Assembly (NCBI GenBank): GCA_030248215.1
Contig: JASANG010002448.1
Coordinates: forward strand, 1-64,000
Direction: 5' to 3'
Source: Enoplolaimus lenunculus
Taxonomy: Eukaryota; Nematoda; Enoplea; Enoplida; Thoracostomopsidae
Length of the DNA stretch: 64,000 nucleotides
The position numbers and the translations under genes were made by a program. Positions within the stretch are counted from its first letter, which is position 1. Each line of letters begins with the position of its first letter. A model generated the notes under the pieces. That model saw nothing but the letters and a program-made list of their open reading frames with translations. It made no database searches and was not told the origin of the DNA. Below are positions 39,701 to 49,418 of this stretch, in pieces.

Positions 39701-42700
39701 ACGGCTGAAATGTTAATAATTTTTCGTTATAAACTGCTGTTCCTGTGGAGCAGGTGGTGAACAGGTTTTTGATAGGGTACTATGTTGTGGCTAGAAAAAA
39801 GCTGTGAAGCTTGGCGAACGGTGGCGGCTGCAGGTTAAAACTTTTATATTTGGGATCTTGCACGCTTTGCCCACGTCTACTGTTAAGCAGGTTTAGATTA
39901 GGGCATAGACGAAACCGTACGTAAGCCTTTTCCTAAACCTAAGCCGAAACATGGCCCTAAGCATTTATGGGGGGATAGTGTACAGCAGCAAATGTTGAAC
40001 AAATAGTTGCTGTCATGATATTTGGATTGGGGTCTGCTCGTAATGGCTTTTAAGAAAAGCGCATAATAGGTGAGATTGTGACGCCATTAAGCAATATTTC
40101 TCTATTTATATGCTCAACTGGTGCAAAAAAGATTTTTTACAGCGTATAAAGAGTTGCAGCAACATACTCCTAGCAAATACTTGCCTGCGCTTACGTTTAA
40201 ATTCATATTGAATACGAGTTCTTGGATCGATTTGAACTCTGCGTTGTTGAAGTGGACGGTATGGCGTTTAACCCTTAAACATTTTGATAACCGACCAAGT
40301 AACACAAACAAGGCACTGTATTTAAACTCACATTGAATCCGAGTTCTCGGATCACTTTAGGACTCGGCGTTGTTGGAGGTGGCGGTGTCGCGTCTCCATA
40401 AACGTTTCCGTAAACACGAATTTCACGCGGTTTAACAACACAATATTTACTGACCAACTGGCACAAACAAGGCACTGTAGGCGTTTCGCTGGCGCTTGGT
40501 GACGAAAAATTTTGAAGTTCTGGCATTCTACATCGACCTGTAAAAAATTGTAAATATAATGTTTACAGAAAAACAATTTATGATTTGCTATGAAAACTAT
40601 TGTTTACAATAAGAACCTGAAAACAAGTTCTAAAATTCTACACAATTTTTCTGATCGACAGCGGAAATGTGTTTTTCTACATTGCCTTATCGTAAACTTT
40701 TCAATATTCCATGGAGTAAATATAAAGAACACCGAATCCTATCCTTTAATATTTTGTGCGTTTCAGCTAAACTCTATTTCAGCTCTATTTCGCGAAATCT
40801 ATCGCTATCTGACCATACGGTGCTACACAAATTTCAGAATATCAAATAACCTGAAACGCTGCAGTGTGCACAATTTCGTAGATTCCACACGGATTCATGA
40901 AAGCATGGCCATTGTGATTGTGTATGCATTTCTTCAAAACAGTAGCATGTATCAGAATCGCCGTCCACAAATTTTGGTATCGGAGCACAGTCTTGCCTTA
41001 AACAGAAAATAAACACATTGTAATGTTGAAAAATGTTACCATGAGACGTAAACAGTTGTATAAGCCACGGCGCAACTGAACCGAAAATAAAAGATACCGG
41101 CATATGACGACAGAATTACAGATGTTTCTGTAAATATAAATAAATGTACAAATTTTGTTCTTAAACTATTAAAGAAATTCGTTGTAAAATTAAACACAAA
41201 AAGTATTCGAAAACTTTCATTTACGTATAATCAGCACATCTACAGAATGTGAGCACAGGTTCGTATTTGAACGGCAAACTTTTTTCCCACATTCGATAGA
41301 CATTCAGCGTTTCGTTCAAAGCGTATGAACGTGTGTCTAAAACGCAAAGATGTTGAATTTTGAAAAATAGTTTAATTCACCATGGTGCAATGTAATTATA
41401 TGTTAAAAATAACGCTAAATTTGCTAAATACTGAATAGAAGCGTTGTCAAACAGAAAATTAAAACGTGTCAATAGGTGTCCATCGTTGGATAGTTTCGCA
41501 ATTTTAAACCTGTGGACACTGTCGTGCTGGGTTCACGTTATAACCGGGACAGGCGGGACACGGTTTGCCCCATGTTGATTCGACGTCAACGTTAAAATTT
41601 GGGCACTTATATCGGGTCAACAGCCAAAACTCGAATGTCATATGACATTAGCTTACAAACCACCGCTCTCAAATGATAAATGTGTACAAGGGACGGTATG
41701 TCACGTGACACCCTGGGACATTTATGCGAATATCATATGATATTCCAAAATTTCAACGAATATCATATGATATTCAGCGGAACAGTGTAACCTTTGGGAA
41801 CTAATAAATGAATGAAAAGTTAGACGGCAGAGGCACAAACGTGCTTTAAATACCAAATACATGCCTGCAAATCGTATCCGACACAGAATCGCGTAAAATC
41901 ACAGCTTCATTTTTCAAAAATTCAAATTTCAAATTCTAGTATCGTATGATATTCAATAGGACAATTAGGGTATGTTACCTCAATTATGCAGACATTTGAA
42001 AATATATCATATGATATTCGCAGACAATACTTCGAATATCATACGATATTGAAGGACAAAAGGTAACCTACACATGATATTAGCAGACAAATACGAATTT
42101 TTGAATACGATATGGGGTCTACAAGCAGACAAAATGTGACCCAAAAGTCTAATAATATATAGTCAATTCTTAACACAAAAAAGTCACAGTGCGCACGGTA
42201 GTTTGAAACGAGCGCCGCATTGTAACGCCGCAACTCAAATGTATGTGTACCTCTAAATATAATATCTTCATATTCTGATGGTACATATCGAGGTCGCCTT
42301 GATCTTGGCGGATGCTCGTCTCTATGTTTTTTCTTACGTTGGGTTCTACTCCGTAAATGACCGTATACATCAAGCTGCAAAAATAAATAAAAGCAAGGGT
42401 TGCAAAATTTACACATACCTGACTTTATAGGATAAGAATTATTTTCGTAATGTTTCTATTCATTAAAACAAGAGTGTATAAATTATGGAGTGTGACACTT
42501 CGCTACACTCTCCGTTACAAACATGAAGCATTGCGCCGTCTCAAACCCGGGTAAATCCCCGTCTCGAATGGGTTTTGGGTGTTTGCTATCTTTAACGTTT
42601 AAAAATATGATGAATACGAGCAATTTATATGTTGCGTGCCATTAAGTATTTCGATGATTTATAGTTGAAGTACATACAGGTTACACCCAAGTAAACCATT

Positions 42701-45700
42701 GATCGAGTAAATCTAACTAAAGTACAAACATGTATCTTACGGCATTATTCATTTCAGCTGGTGTTATGCTGTTTTTGTATGGATTCAGATTGCATATCGT
42801 AACGGCTGAAACAAAGAAAACAACCCTAAATATATGACAGTATAAAAATTATGTCAAGCTCAACATAATAATCCAATTGTTATCTGCCGATTATTAGTGT
42901 ATGAAACTCGGCTCGCAGCCAACGGCGAATAAGGAGTTCAGAATTTTCTGTGGAAATTTTGGCTTCGTCTAGAAATTTTTTAAATCTTCTTGTAAGTCCA
43001 GTGAATTCAGCGCATTACAATTTTAAAATTTTAGTTTCTAAAATTTCAGGTAAAGTTGTCTATTTGTCTGATAAAACGATATGAAAAACATATTAGTTTC
43101 ACATTACGCAATAATTTACCAGTTTTATACACAGCTCATGAATCTTGTAAATGGATGTAAACAGAAAAATTTAAGTTTCGGACTTTACCTGGAAACGGTA
43201 CGGAACCAAACATGATCTGAAAAAATACAAAGAAACAGCAAATGTGTGTATTTAATTTCACGTAATTCGTTCAGATTGAAAATAAAAAGTTTTTTCAAAT
43301 TTCTAAATCGCAGTTTTGCTGCACACAAAAAATATGTTTTCAAATTTTATTCAGACAAATATCGTCAGTATCGCACAACCGGAAAATATTTTTATGAAAT
43401 TTAAGACATTTTTTGAAAAAATGACAAACATTAAACTTATAAATTAATCCGAAATAACCTGCATTTGAGCGACTTTATCCCATTGAACAAACTTATTAAT
43501 TAGAGAATATCCGTTGATCACTGATGCAAATCCGGTTAAAATTGTCAGGAATGACCAAAAACAAGTGCCAATATGGGAACGCGACGCTTCAATCCAAGGA
43601 ACACCATGACTTGATGTTTTTCCGCTGAAATTAAAGTAAACGTCATTGTAAACTTATGTTCGGCTTATATACACTTGAAACGTATTACGATTTGAAGGCT
43701 TAGGCTCAGAATTAGGAAAAAGCTTTTTATGACAATCCTAAACTTTTACCAATAAAACCTAAGCCTTTGCCAAATCCCAAGTTACCTCCTTAACCTTAAA
43801 TAGCAAGAGAAAGGGTACAAGAGCTCTGATACAGGTTTTTATATAAAGTTCAGCACATGCCCCATGGTTCAGTTCTCACGTTCAATCTTTTCACAGTCAG
43901 AAGTTTGCTGGATTTTTAGGCTCGTCGAAAACTACATTAAGCTTTGTCAGTCAGCTTATAATTTGTACTGGCGCATTCTCGTCTTTTCGGCAAATGGGCG
44001 ATGCAAAAATTATTATCCAGGAACTCACGATATGTTAAAATTTTATCGTCCAGATGCAATATAAGCTCAACAAAATTTCAACATTAGTAGTGCAATTTTC
44101 AACCTTATACAAAGCCAAAATATTAATAACCTTTTCAATGCTGCACCGAATTTAAGAAAAAAATCGTACTGCAGTGACCCGAATAAGGGATGACTGATAT
44201 TTATTTGGCTTTACCATATTCAAAGGGTATCCCCTGTTATTCGGTTAATGACTGTTATTATTTTTAACCCACCCTCCGCAGCTGCTTTCAAGGTTATACT
44301 TAGGAATTACTTTCAAAATTTGAGTACGCTTTGAAGTTTCGAACTCAACTTTACTTAGTTATGGAGTCATTTATGCCCTACAATTATTGATAATTGACAT
44401 ATATGGCCTCTAATTAGGGTTTAGAGACTGCAACCGCTTGCAGAATCTTATTAGGGATACAGCCTATTGATTGGGACTCAAAATGGGACTCCCCTCTTCT
44501 GTATGCCTCTGGTGGAGTTCGCCATTCTCAGAATATGAGATTTTTACGGTTATAATGACCTATTGGGCGTACCAAAAATCTTTCCATATCTCTCGCACCG
44601 AACCATACCGAAGCCTTTGTGCATCTTCAATCACTGATCTAAAAAATATAATCAACTATTTTTAAAATACAAATACGAGCCCGTATTGCCAGATACACCC
44701 ATGAGCTCAGATATCACACAGAAAAATTTTCGTTCATATAGAAATGTTTTATTCCCGCTTGAACGTCTTGTAAAATCAACCTTATGCACTTCCTAAAATT
44801 AATTTGACCCAAACCCCCTAGCATGTTGAGCTGGGTAATGGCGTGTGCGAATTATGTGTTATCTGTCCAAAGGAAGATCTGTCACTAGGTTATAATAAAA
44901 TGAAGCATCAATAACAAATAATAACATTAAAATATTTTTGAAAATTCGCAAATTTGCAATTGTGAGGCCAGTGCCGCGCTTAGTGCCCAATCCAATGCCC
45001 CCAAATGGAGGCCTGTTGACGCCCAAGAGTCCTCATAAAATTTTACAAAAACCTATTTTTGCAATAACCTTTATATAATTTGTCCTTGTACTAAAATTAT
45101 CTGTGGTTTCTAGCTGGCTTCGCAAGCGCAATTAACTTATTCCATACCGAAGTTATTTTTAAGTCGGGTTATAAAATTAGACAATCCTTATGTAAGTCTC
45201 TATTTGGTAGCCTCACAGCTGAACTCAAGGGAGTGGAAGTGGAAGTGACTTTCGTGAGAGCCTTCACATACTGACAAAAACGTTATCCGCAAGTATTTAC
45301 ACCCATGCATACAGCTTTTCTAGAGAAAGGTTTAAATGTACACAGTTTCATGATATCATGCCAGTATCGAGACGATAAAATCTAGTGACAATAATATCTG
45401 CCACGTATAGTACAATTATTTAATTTGTTTTAAATCGTAGCGGAATGTTTTAGTCATACCACGTTCAGCCTCATTTGTGAAAATGAACTTGCAAAAGAAC
45501 AACCATCTTAAAGGCAAAATCTGCGAACACAAATGTCAATATTTTTTGCGTTGTATCCTTCAATCGAAACACACATAATTTATTCTATTTTATCAACTTC
45601 CTAAGAAACTCGCAGTACATAGTTATGGTGCCCTTATACACTGGAGACGTCCGGGTTAAAGACTTGTAGCCATCTGAAAAAATAGCTGTTTCAGACACGA

Positions 45701-48700
45701 GTTATATACGTGACGCAAATGTTAAGTAATTTTAGTTAATTATAATTAGTTTTGTGGGCAACAAAAGGAATCCAGCGGCAAAATATTATCCTGAAATTTC
45801 AGTAGAAACGCAATTAAATGTGTTTTCAACGGTTTGAAAATATCCTCGTTTGTTTCGCTCGCTCGTAAAAAGAAATTCATCACAACAGTATTTACTTCTC
45901 GAAATGAAATTATGGCTGGGCCCCTGGTGAATTCTCAATTTTCCGGTGGCAGATTATGTTTTTTCCGATTTCAACATTTTTGCAAAATGTAAAAAATGAG
46001 CGAATGCGTTGGAATTAGGTTTCCATTCGTGCAATATTTTTATACTGTAGGGTTATTAACAATAAGTATTGAGAGTTTTAGCTGAAAATTTTAAGTGCAA
46101 AATTAGCAGCTTCATAAACTCTGCGATACAAAGTTACAACTGGCTCACTGCATTTGGGGCCTTGAGTAGAAATTTTGGGAACTAGACGGGTCAAAATTGG
46201 TGGGTCATAGGCCATCAAAGGCATGACCCATGTGACAGACATTTTATTACTCTTACTAATGTAGTTAACGCTAGATATGTTGCAAATTTTACTTTTCATT
46301 GGAACTCGTTTAATTTAATTATTATTCCATTTTCAGCCATAAAAATTTTAAACTGAAGTAATAATCACATAATTAAGTCAAAATCAATATATAATAAAAC
46401 AGGTTAGTTGACTGAAAGTCATATTAGCGGACACCGTGAGTTTACCGCTCAAAAACATAAACAACAAACATAATTTCCTAGCGTTTCGCTCCATTAAAGT
46501 AAAATTAGACGGCTAATTTAAAAAAATAGATCTACTTATGGTCAACTAAACATAATAGAATATTTAAAAAATTCAGGTTCTTTGTTGACAACTTGAGGCA
46601 TGCACGATTCTCTCTAAAAACTTAAACTTAAATTATAGCTCAACTAAACTTGAATATCAGTTTAAGTAAAACTTAAATGGCTGGACGGACTAACTAAACT
46701 AGAATTTTAAGTTGTACTTAAACTAATGTGTTTTTAAGCTTAACACGAGTTTAAGTAAACTTAATTTTAGATTAAAGTAACACGTGCATCCGCGCATCTA
46801 AGAGTTCATTAAGTTTAGCTTAAACTGAAAATATGTAAGATTTTAAATCAGTTTAAGCGTAAACCTACCTGTTAGTTTAGGTAATCTAAAAAGTTAGTTT
46901 AATACTGCTGGATTAGCTTAAGCTTAAATCAAGTTAGTTTAAGCTTTTAGAGAGTTTAAACGGCAGTATGAATTGGCAAATGCGAAATTAGACGACACAA
47001 CAGTCATTATCGCGTTTTTACCATTGTCTTTGTTCTGGATGTAGACTTCATGGCTACTCCTTGTGGTTACCGATTTATATATGCGTGCACATGGAAATGT
47101 AGCATCTGCATTGTTGCATATTTACTTCAGGACATTTTGGAACAAACCACAATATGTGAATTGTTGTTGCTCCAGATGACAGAAATAAATATGCCAAGAA
47201 CCACAAGACTCAGGCTCTTAGCCAGCTCACCTTGCTAGGAGGAGCTAAAATTTTTTCAGGAGGGGCAATTTAACGAAAATGTACAGCAGTATATGGTCAT
47301 TGTATAGACCAGAGTCGTAACAGTGTATATAACAATACTCCTGAGCCCAATATTGTTGTTAAATTTAGTCTAAAGCGTTGTTTATTTACCAATGAACCTA
47401 ATAGTAATTTTATAGTTCAAATTATGTCAATTTTTCCAGAGCCAGTTGTTGGTTTTCAATTTGATGAAACCTTAATGAAACTGCACCCATTCGTAAACCC
47501 TCGGGTTACAAGAAAGTAAATTTAGTTAGTTCAGATAAAGCTATTGTATTTAAGTGCGTATACGTGTGCCGAAAACTTTCTACAGTTAATTTGAACGCCA
47601 ACTCGAACTTGTTTCTCAATACATATTGAAAAAATACAAACTCTTTCTTATGAGCAGCACAGTGTCATTTGAGTCATGGGTGGTGGGTCTTGTGGGTCGA
47701 GTGTTCACTACTCATAGGTCACGATGGTTCACGGGACACACATGACGACAGATTTCCACCTCTACATTAAGGTTCATCTCGACGGGATCGAATTCGCTTT
47801 GTTACAGATTACTTTTTATGTTTGCGAAGACTGCGTCATGATCTGTAATTCATTTAAACCAAAAATTGAGCAGTAAAAAGATAAGAAAGGTTTTCGGTTG
47901 TGTGAACCGCATAAAAAAGGTGACATTTACCTTAAAATGTATCTAAATGATTTACTACTGATTAAATTTTAAAGTTACAGGGACGCGAGAACGATTCCTC
48001 GTAGCAGTGCTAAACAGTGGCGCAACAGCGAATTCAAAAATCAAACAACCCGTGTCAATCCCACTCTAAAGTTTGGCGCGTGTTCGGGGGTCAGTGACAG
48101 TGCTTTAATAATTTTAGAGGTGTCGGTTGACACCCCTGTTTCTGTATGTGTGCAACGCTATTTTAACCGGAAACTTACCCGATTCAATTCAATGCGGATC
48201 ACAACTCGACTGTGGTTATACATCACTTACCAACAGGCTATTTTTGTGCCACACATAAAGTCAAGGAGAGTTCTAGTGATGACCTGGAGCCAGGAGCGTA
48301 ACCAGGACTTTATTTCGTGATAAAATTACCACGTCTAAAGCTGTACCCTGTGAAAAAATCTTTGGCTCATACAGGTCATTTTTCAGCCTGTAAAAGTACC
48401 TCTTGCGGCTCTTCCCTAAAATTTGAGGAGAAGAGCTATATCCCCTATTTTCCCTCCTAGCGATCTGAGACAAGACCTCCCACAGAAGAGCTTCTAAATG
48501 TCAAACATAATTGCAGTTTCAGGGTATACCTTGAGCCATTTAAGGAAAAACACTTATACTTAGGAAAAGGAACCTTAAACCCTGGTGCACGTTTTAATAC
48601 CTGTTTTGTGATTTGGATCGACTCGATACAGATGCAGCGATATCAGGAAGCAATGAGCCACTGCTGCCCATAGTTTCGCAAGGGCCAGTTTCATTTCTGT

Positions 48701-48812
48701 CGTTCGGGGACGACGCCCCAGGACTGTTCTGTTGGCTGACAGTATTGTTATCAAGATGACCGGATACTGTGTATTTATATGGATTGAAAATGTTGTTATT
48801 GTCGGTTCGCAT
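30528..48812 (-). CDS. Nematode-type degenerin, DEG/ENaC sodium channel subunit, 19 exons, 724 aa
   Basis: Exons (5' to 3'): 48812-48601, 43624-43459, 43216-43189, 42805-42741, 42374-42251, 41336-41225, 40996-40851, 40537-40332, 39109-38952, 38135-38035, 36936-36776, 36349-36254, 35765-35654, 35031-34953, 34544-34487, 33784-33738, 32725-32650, 31726-31690, 30718-30528. The sum is 2,175 nt with all phases in register. Seen: cytoplasmic Ser/Asn-rich N terminus; gating His-Gly at 77-78; TM1 about 89-113; [13 protein letters not shown] at 134-146; cysteine-rich ectodomain; YGNCY at 416-420; GCYRSCFQ at 526-533; CRCLQPC; AAKWPA; EN at 625-626; TM2 about 661-685 with filter Gly-Leu-Ser 666-668. Known: such trimers pass Na+ and act in touch or motility in C. 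elegans. From memory the closest are MEC-4, MEC-10, UNC-8 and DEL-1 (MEC-4 is 768 aa). Ala655 appears to match the MEC-4 degeneration site and has the normal small residue. The gene looks intact. Confidence 0.93.
31026..31478. mobile_element. CTGTAGTGACCCGAATAAGAG family, copy 4
   Basis: 453 bp between TA sites inside degenerin intron 18, ending ttcgggtcactgcag. Confidence 0.8.
31690..31726 (-). CDS. Degenerin exon 18, start of TM2
   Basis: 37 nt encoding [13 protein letters not shown], almost identical to the MEC-4 group as remembered. Acceptor cgttttag, donor ATCG|gtaagt. Confidence 0.95.
31880..32260. repeat. Dispersed repeat shared with 62090-62460
   Basis: Words such as ccggatat, gttattttgatcactatccg and cggtaaaaataggtattcg recur in inverted order at 62090-62460. 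Confidence 0.5.
32650..32725 (-). CDS. Degenerin exon 17, pre-TM2
   Basis: Encodes [20 protein letters not shown] and RAAYA, the beta strand and linker before TM2. Acceptor attttacag, donor GCG|gtaagc. Confidence 0.95.
33290..33700. repeat. Dispersed 'gcgggtaaa' repeat in degenerin intron 16
   Basis: Recurring acccgcgggtaaa and gcgggtaaa words; a relative lies at 52230-52560. Confidence 0.45.
33738..33784 (-). CDS. Degenerin exon 16
   Basis: 47 nt, phase 0 to 2, encoding [16 protein letters not shown]. The choice among its frames is fixed by both neighbours. Acceptor catttacag, donor ACAG|gtaatt. Confidence 0.85.
34487..34544 (-). CDS. Degenerin exon 15, wrist-region WP motif
   Basis: Encodes [19 protein letters not shown], the conserved Tyr-x-x-Ser-x-x-x-Trp-Pro segment. 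Acceptor aatttttag, donor GCT|gtaagt. Confidence 0.93.
34953..35031 (-). CDS. Degenerin exon 14, CRCLQPC motif
   Basis: Bridges phase 1 to phase 2 and encodes [20 protein letters not shown] then RCLQPC. Acceptor aatttacag, donor GCAA|gtacgt. Confidence 0.92.
35066..35260. mobile_element. TTCTCAAATGTGT element, copy 3, one end decayed
   Basis: Starts ttctcaaatgtgtgtc after TA and shares interior words with the other copies; the right end is not recognisable. It lies in degenerin intron 13. Confidence 0.55.
35654..35765 (-). CDS. Degenerin exon 13, CGC motif
   Basis: Encodes [20 protein letters not shown] and [17 protein letters not shown], the conserved thumb-region cysteines. Acceptor gttttag, donor GAAC|gtaaaa. 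Confidence 0.95.
36254..36349 (-). CDS. Degenerin exon 12
   Basis: Encodes [20 protein letters not shown] then [12 protein letters not shown]. The acceptor is gtttttag at 36351-36350 (not the internal atcag), as shown by the frame and family match. Confidence 0.93.
36776..36936 (-). CDS. Degenerin exon 11
   Basis: Encodes [20 protein letters not shown], then [20 protein letters not shown] and [13 protein letters not shown], close to the MEC-4 group in every segment. Acceptor attttacag, donor CTG|gtcagt. Confidence 0.95.
37413..37856. mobile_element. CTGTAGTGACCCGAATAAGAG family, copy 5
   Basis: 444 bp, ends agtgacccgaataagaggg and cttattcgggtcactacag, inside degenerin intron 10. Confidence 0.8.
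38035..38135 (-). CDS. Degenerin exon 10, YGNCY motif
   Basis: Encodes [17 protein letters not shown] and ends RAGPLYG; both are strong family signatures. Acceptor aaattctag, donor TATG|gtacat. Confidence 0.93.
38952..39109 (-). CDS. Degenerin exon 9
   Basis: Encodes residues 354-405, including [35 protein letters not shown] and the VECD that precede the YGNCY motif. Acceptor tgtttatag, donor CAA|gtgagt. Confidence 0.93.
39854..39985. mobile_element. TTAGGC-type foldback element
   Basis: Begins atcttgcacgctttgccc, ends near gggatagtgtaca, with ggtttaga and cctaaacctaagcc arms. Confidence 0.5.
40198..40320 (-). pseudogene. Decayed tandem duplicate of degenerin exon 8 (3' part and intron edge)
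   Basis: The stretch aligns with 40321-40475, ending with the same cacaaacaaggcactgta word and starting with the same tttaaa-tca-attgaat exon/intron border. Its donor has lost the GT, its length differs and its frame is broken, so it cannot serve as an exon. Confidence 0.7.
40332..40537 (-). CDS. Degenerin exon 8, second cysteine cluster and variable loop
   Basis: Encodes [10 protein letters not shown], then [13 protein letters not shown], then a Pro/Thr-rich loop ending VIRELGFN. Acceptor ttttttacag, donor AAT|gtgagt. A decayed duplicate of its 3' half lies immediately downstream. Confidence 0.9.
40851..40996 (-). CDS. Degenerin exon 7, first cysteine cluster
   Basis: Encodes [20 protein letters not shown] and NCAHC; the C-x-C and WPCF-W-C-x-x-C spacing is that of degenerin ectodomains. 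Acceptor tgtttaag, donor TCAG|gttatt. Confidence 0.92.
41225..41336 (-). CDS. Degenerin exon 6
   Basis: Found between donors of phase 1 and phase 2, which it bridges exactly. It reads [19 protein letters not shown] and ends in a CRC motif. Acceptor gttttag; donor ATAC|gtaaat. Confidence 0.8.
41637..42062. repeat. Cluster of AATATCATATGATATT palindromes in degenerin intron 5
   Basis: Perfect or near-perfect 16-18 bp palindromes occur near 41640, 41730, 41758, 41940, 42003 and 42035. A single further copy lies at about 28299, next to an inverted-repeat element. Confidence 0.75.
42251..42374 (-). CDS. Degenerin exon 5, basic linker
   Basis: Encodes residues 158-198 with a strongly basic stretch ([13 protein letters not shown] and RSRRPR) then an acidic EYED. 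Acceptor tttttgcag; donor GAG|gtacac. A basic, possibly protease-sensitive linker occupies the same place in MEC-4 as I recall it. Confidence 0.85.
42741..42805 (-). CDS. Degenerin exon 4, post-TM1 signature
   Basis: Encodes [20 protein letters not shown] and two more residues; NPYK is typical of nematode degenerins. Acceptor tttgtttcag, donor GCC|gtaaga. Confidence 0.95.
43189..43216 (-). CDS. Degenerin exon 3, 28-nt micro-exon
   Basis: Acceptor tattttttcag and donor CCAG|gtaaag enclose 28 nt encoding IMFGSVPFP. It supplies the first half of the family signature FPAVTICN, split by the intron after Pro135. Confidence 0.9.
43459..43624 (-). CDS. Degenerin exon 2, His-Gly motif and TM1
   Basis: Encodes residues 71-126: [18 protein letters not shown], with the conserved His77-Gly78 gating pair, then the hydrophobic TM1 (about 89-113). 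Acceptor tttaatttcag; donor CAG|gttatt. Intron 1 before it is about 5 kb. Confidence 0.93.
44169..44505. mobile_element. CTGTAGTGACCCGAATAAGAG family, copy 6
   Basis: Starts ctgcagtgacccgaataag; the interior matches other copies; the right end is decayed. It lies in degenerin intron 1. Confidence 0.6.
46611..46954. mobile_element. CTCTAAAAGCTTAAAC inverted-repeat element, copy 1
   Basis: Ends tctctaaaaacttaaac and aagcttttagagag are inverses; the interior is rich in aaacttaa. A second copy is at 53739-54090. Confidence 0.65.
48601..48812 (-). CDS. Degenerin exon 1, cytoplasmic N terminus
   Basis: ATG at 48812-48810 is the first ATG after an in-frame TAG about 33 bases upstream. The exon encodes 70 residues rich in Asn, Ser and Pro and ends in phase 2 at donor AG|gtatta. 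The carried AG joins C of the next exon to give Ser71. Confidence 0.8.
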
Positions 48813-48825
48813 AATCCTCCTGCTG

Positions 48826-48830
48826 TCTGA
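48826..48830 (-). promoter_or_regulatory. Candidate trans-splice or UTR acceptor just upstream of the degenerin ATG
   Basis: On the minus strand, aaacttcag ends at 48827, fourteen bases before the ATG. Nematode spliced leaders often join so close to the start; a UTR intron is the alternative. Confidence 0.3.
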
Positions 48831-48866
48831 AGTTTGAATTGCCTAATTTTATGATAAGTGTCTGTA

Positions 48867-49070
48867 TTCTCAAATTTATGTTGCATTTGTCACCAGTTGG
48901 TGATCTGTCTAGTAACTTTCGAATTACTAAATACTTATGATCAAATTCAGCACATTCTTCAAATTATTGAAGCACTGTGCCAATTTTGAGTTCAGCAACT
49001 GCAATATATATAGTGAGTTTGTGAACCTGTCACTAACTTGTGCTATATACGTATTACACACATTTGAGAA
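48867..49070. mobile_element. TTCTCAAATGTGT element, copy 4
   Basis: 204 bp between TA sites; ends ttctcaaatttatgttgc and tacacacatttgagaa. It lies immediately upstream of the degenerin start, so it may affect its promoter. Confidence 0.75.
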
Positions 49071-49418
49071 TACTGACAAGAAATCTGATGTGTGAGAATA
49101 AAAATGTAATTATTCAAACTAAGCAAAATGTAAGGTGACATAAAGCGTCAAATTTAAATCAAGCATATTTATCTGTGTAATTTCAAAGTACGTTCAGGAA
49201 GCTGCAAAGACTGATAGTCTTTTGTGCAGCCATAGTTGAAAGTTACTATCTAATTAATATAAAACAAAAAACACTTATAAAATAATATTATTTAGTCGTT
49301 AAAATTGATACAAATTAACAATTAATTTTAACGATAGTTGGTACATTTGTAACTGCAGCATGCACGTTTCGCATGCATGTTTTCTAGCACCGCTTTGCCA
49401 TTACGGATAATTAGCTTT

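Noticed and set aside
46078-46299. Minus-strand 73-codon frame considered as an upstream degenerin exon
   Set aside because: Exon 1 at 48601-48812 joins exon 2 exactly in phase and no splice sites bound this frame.
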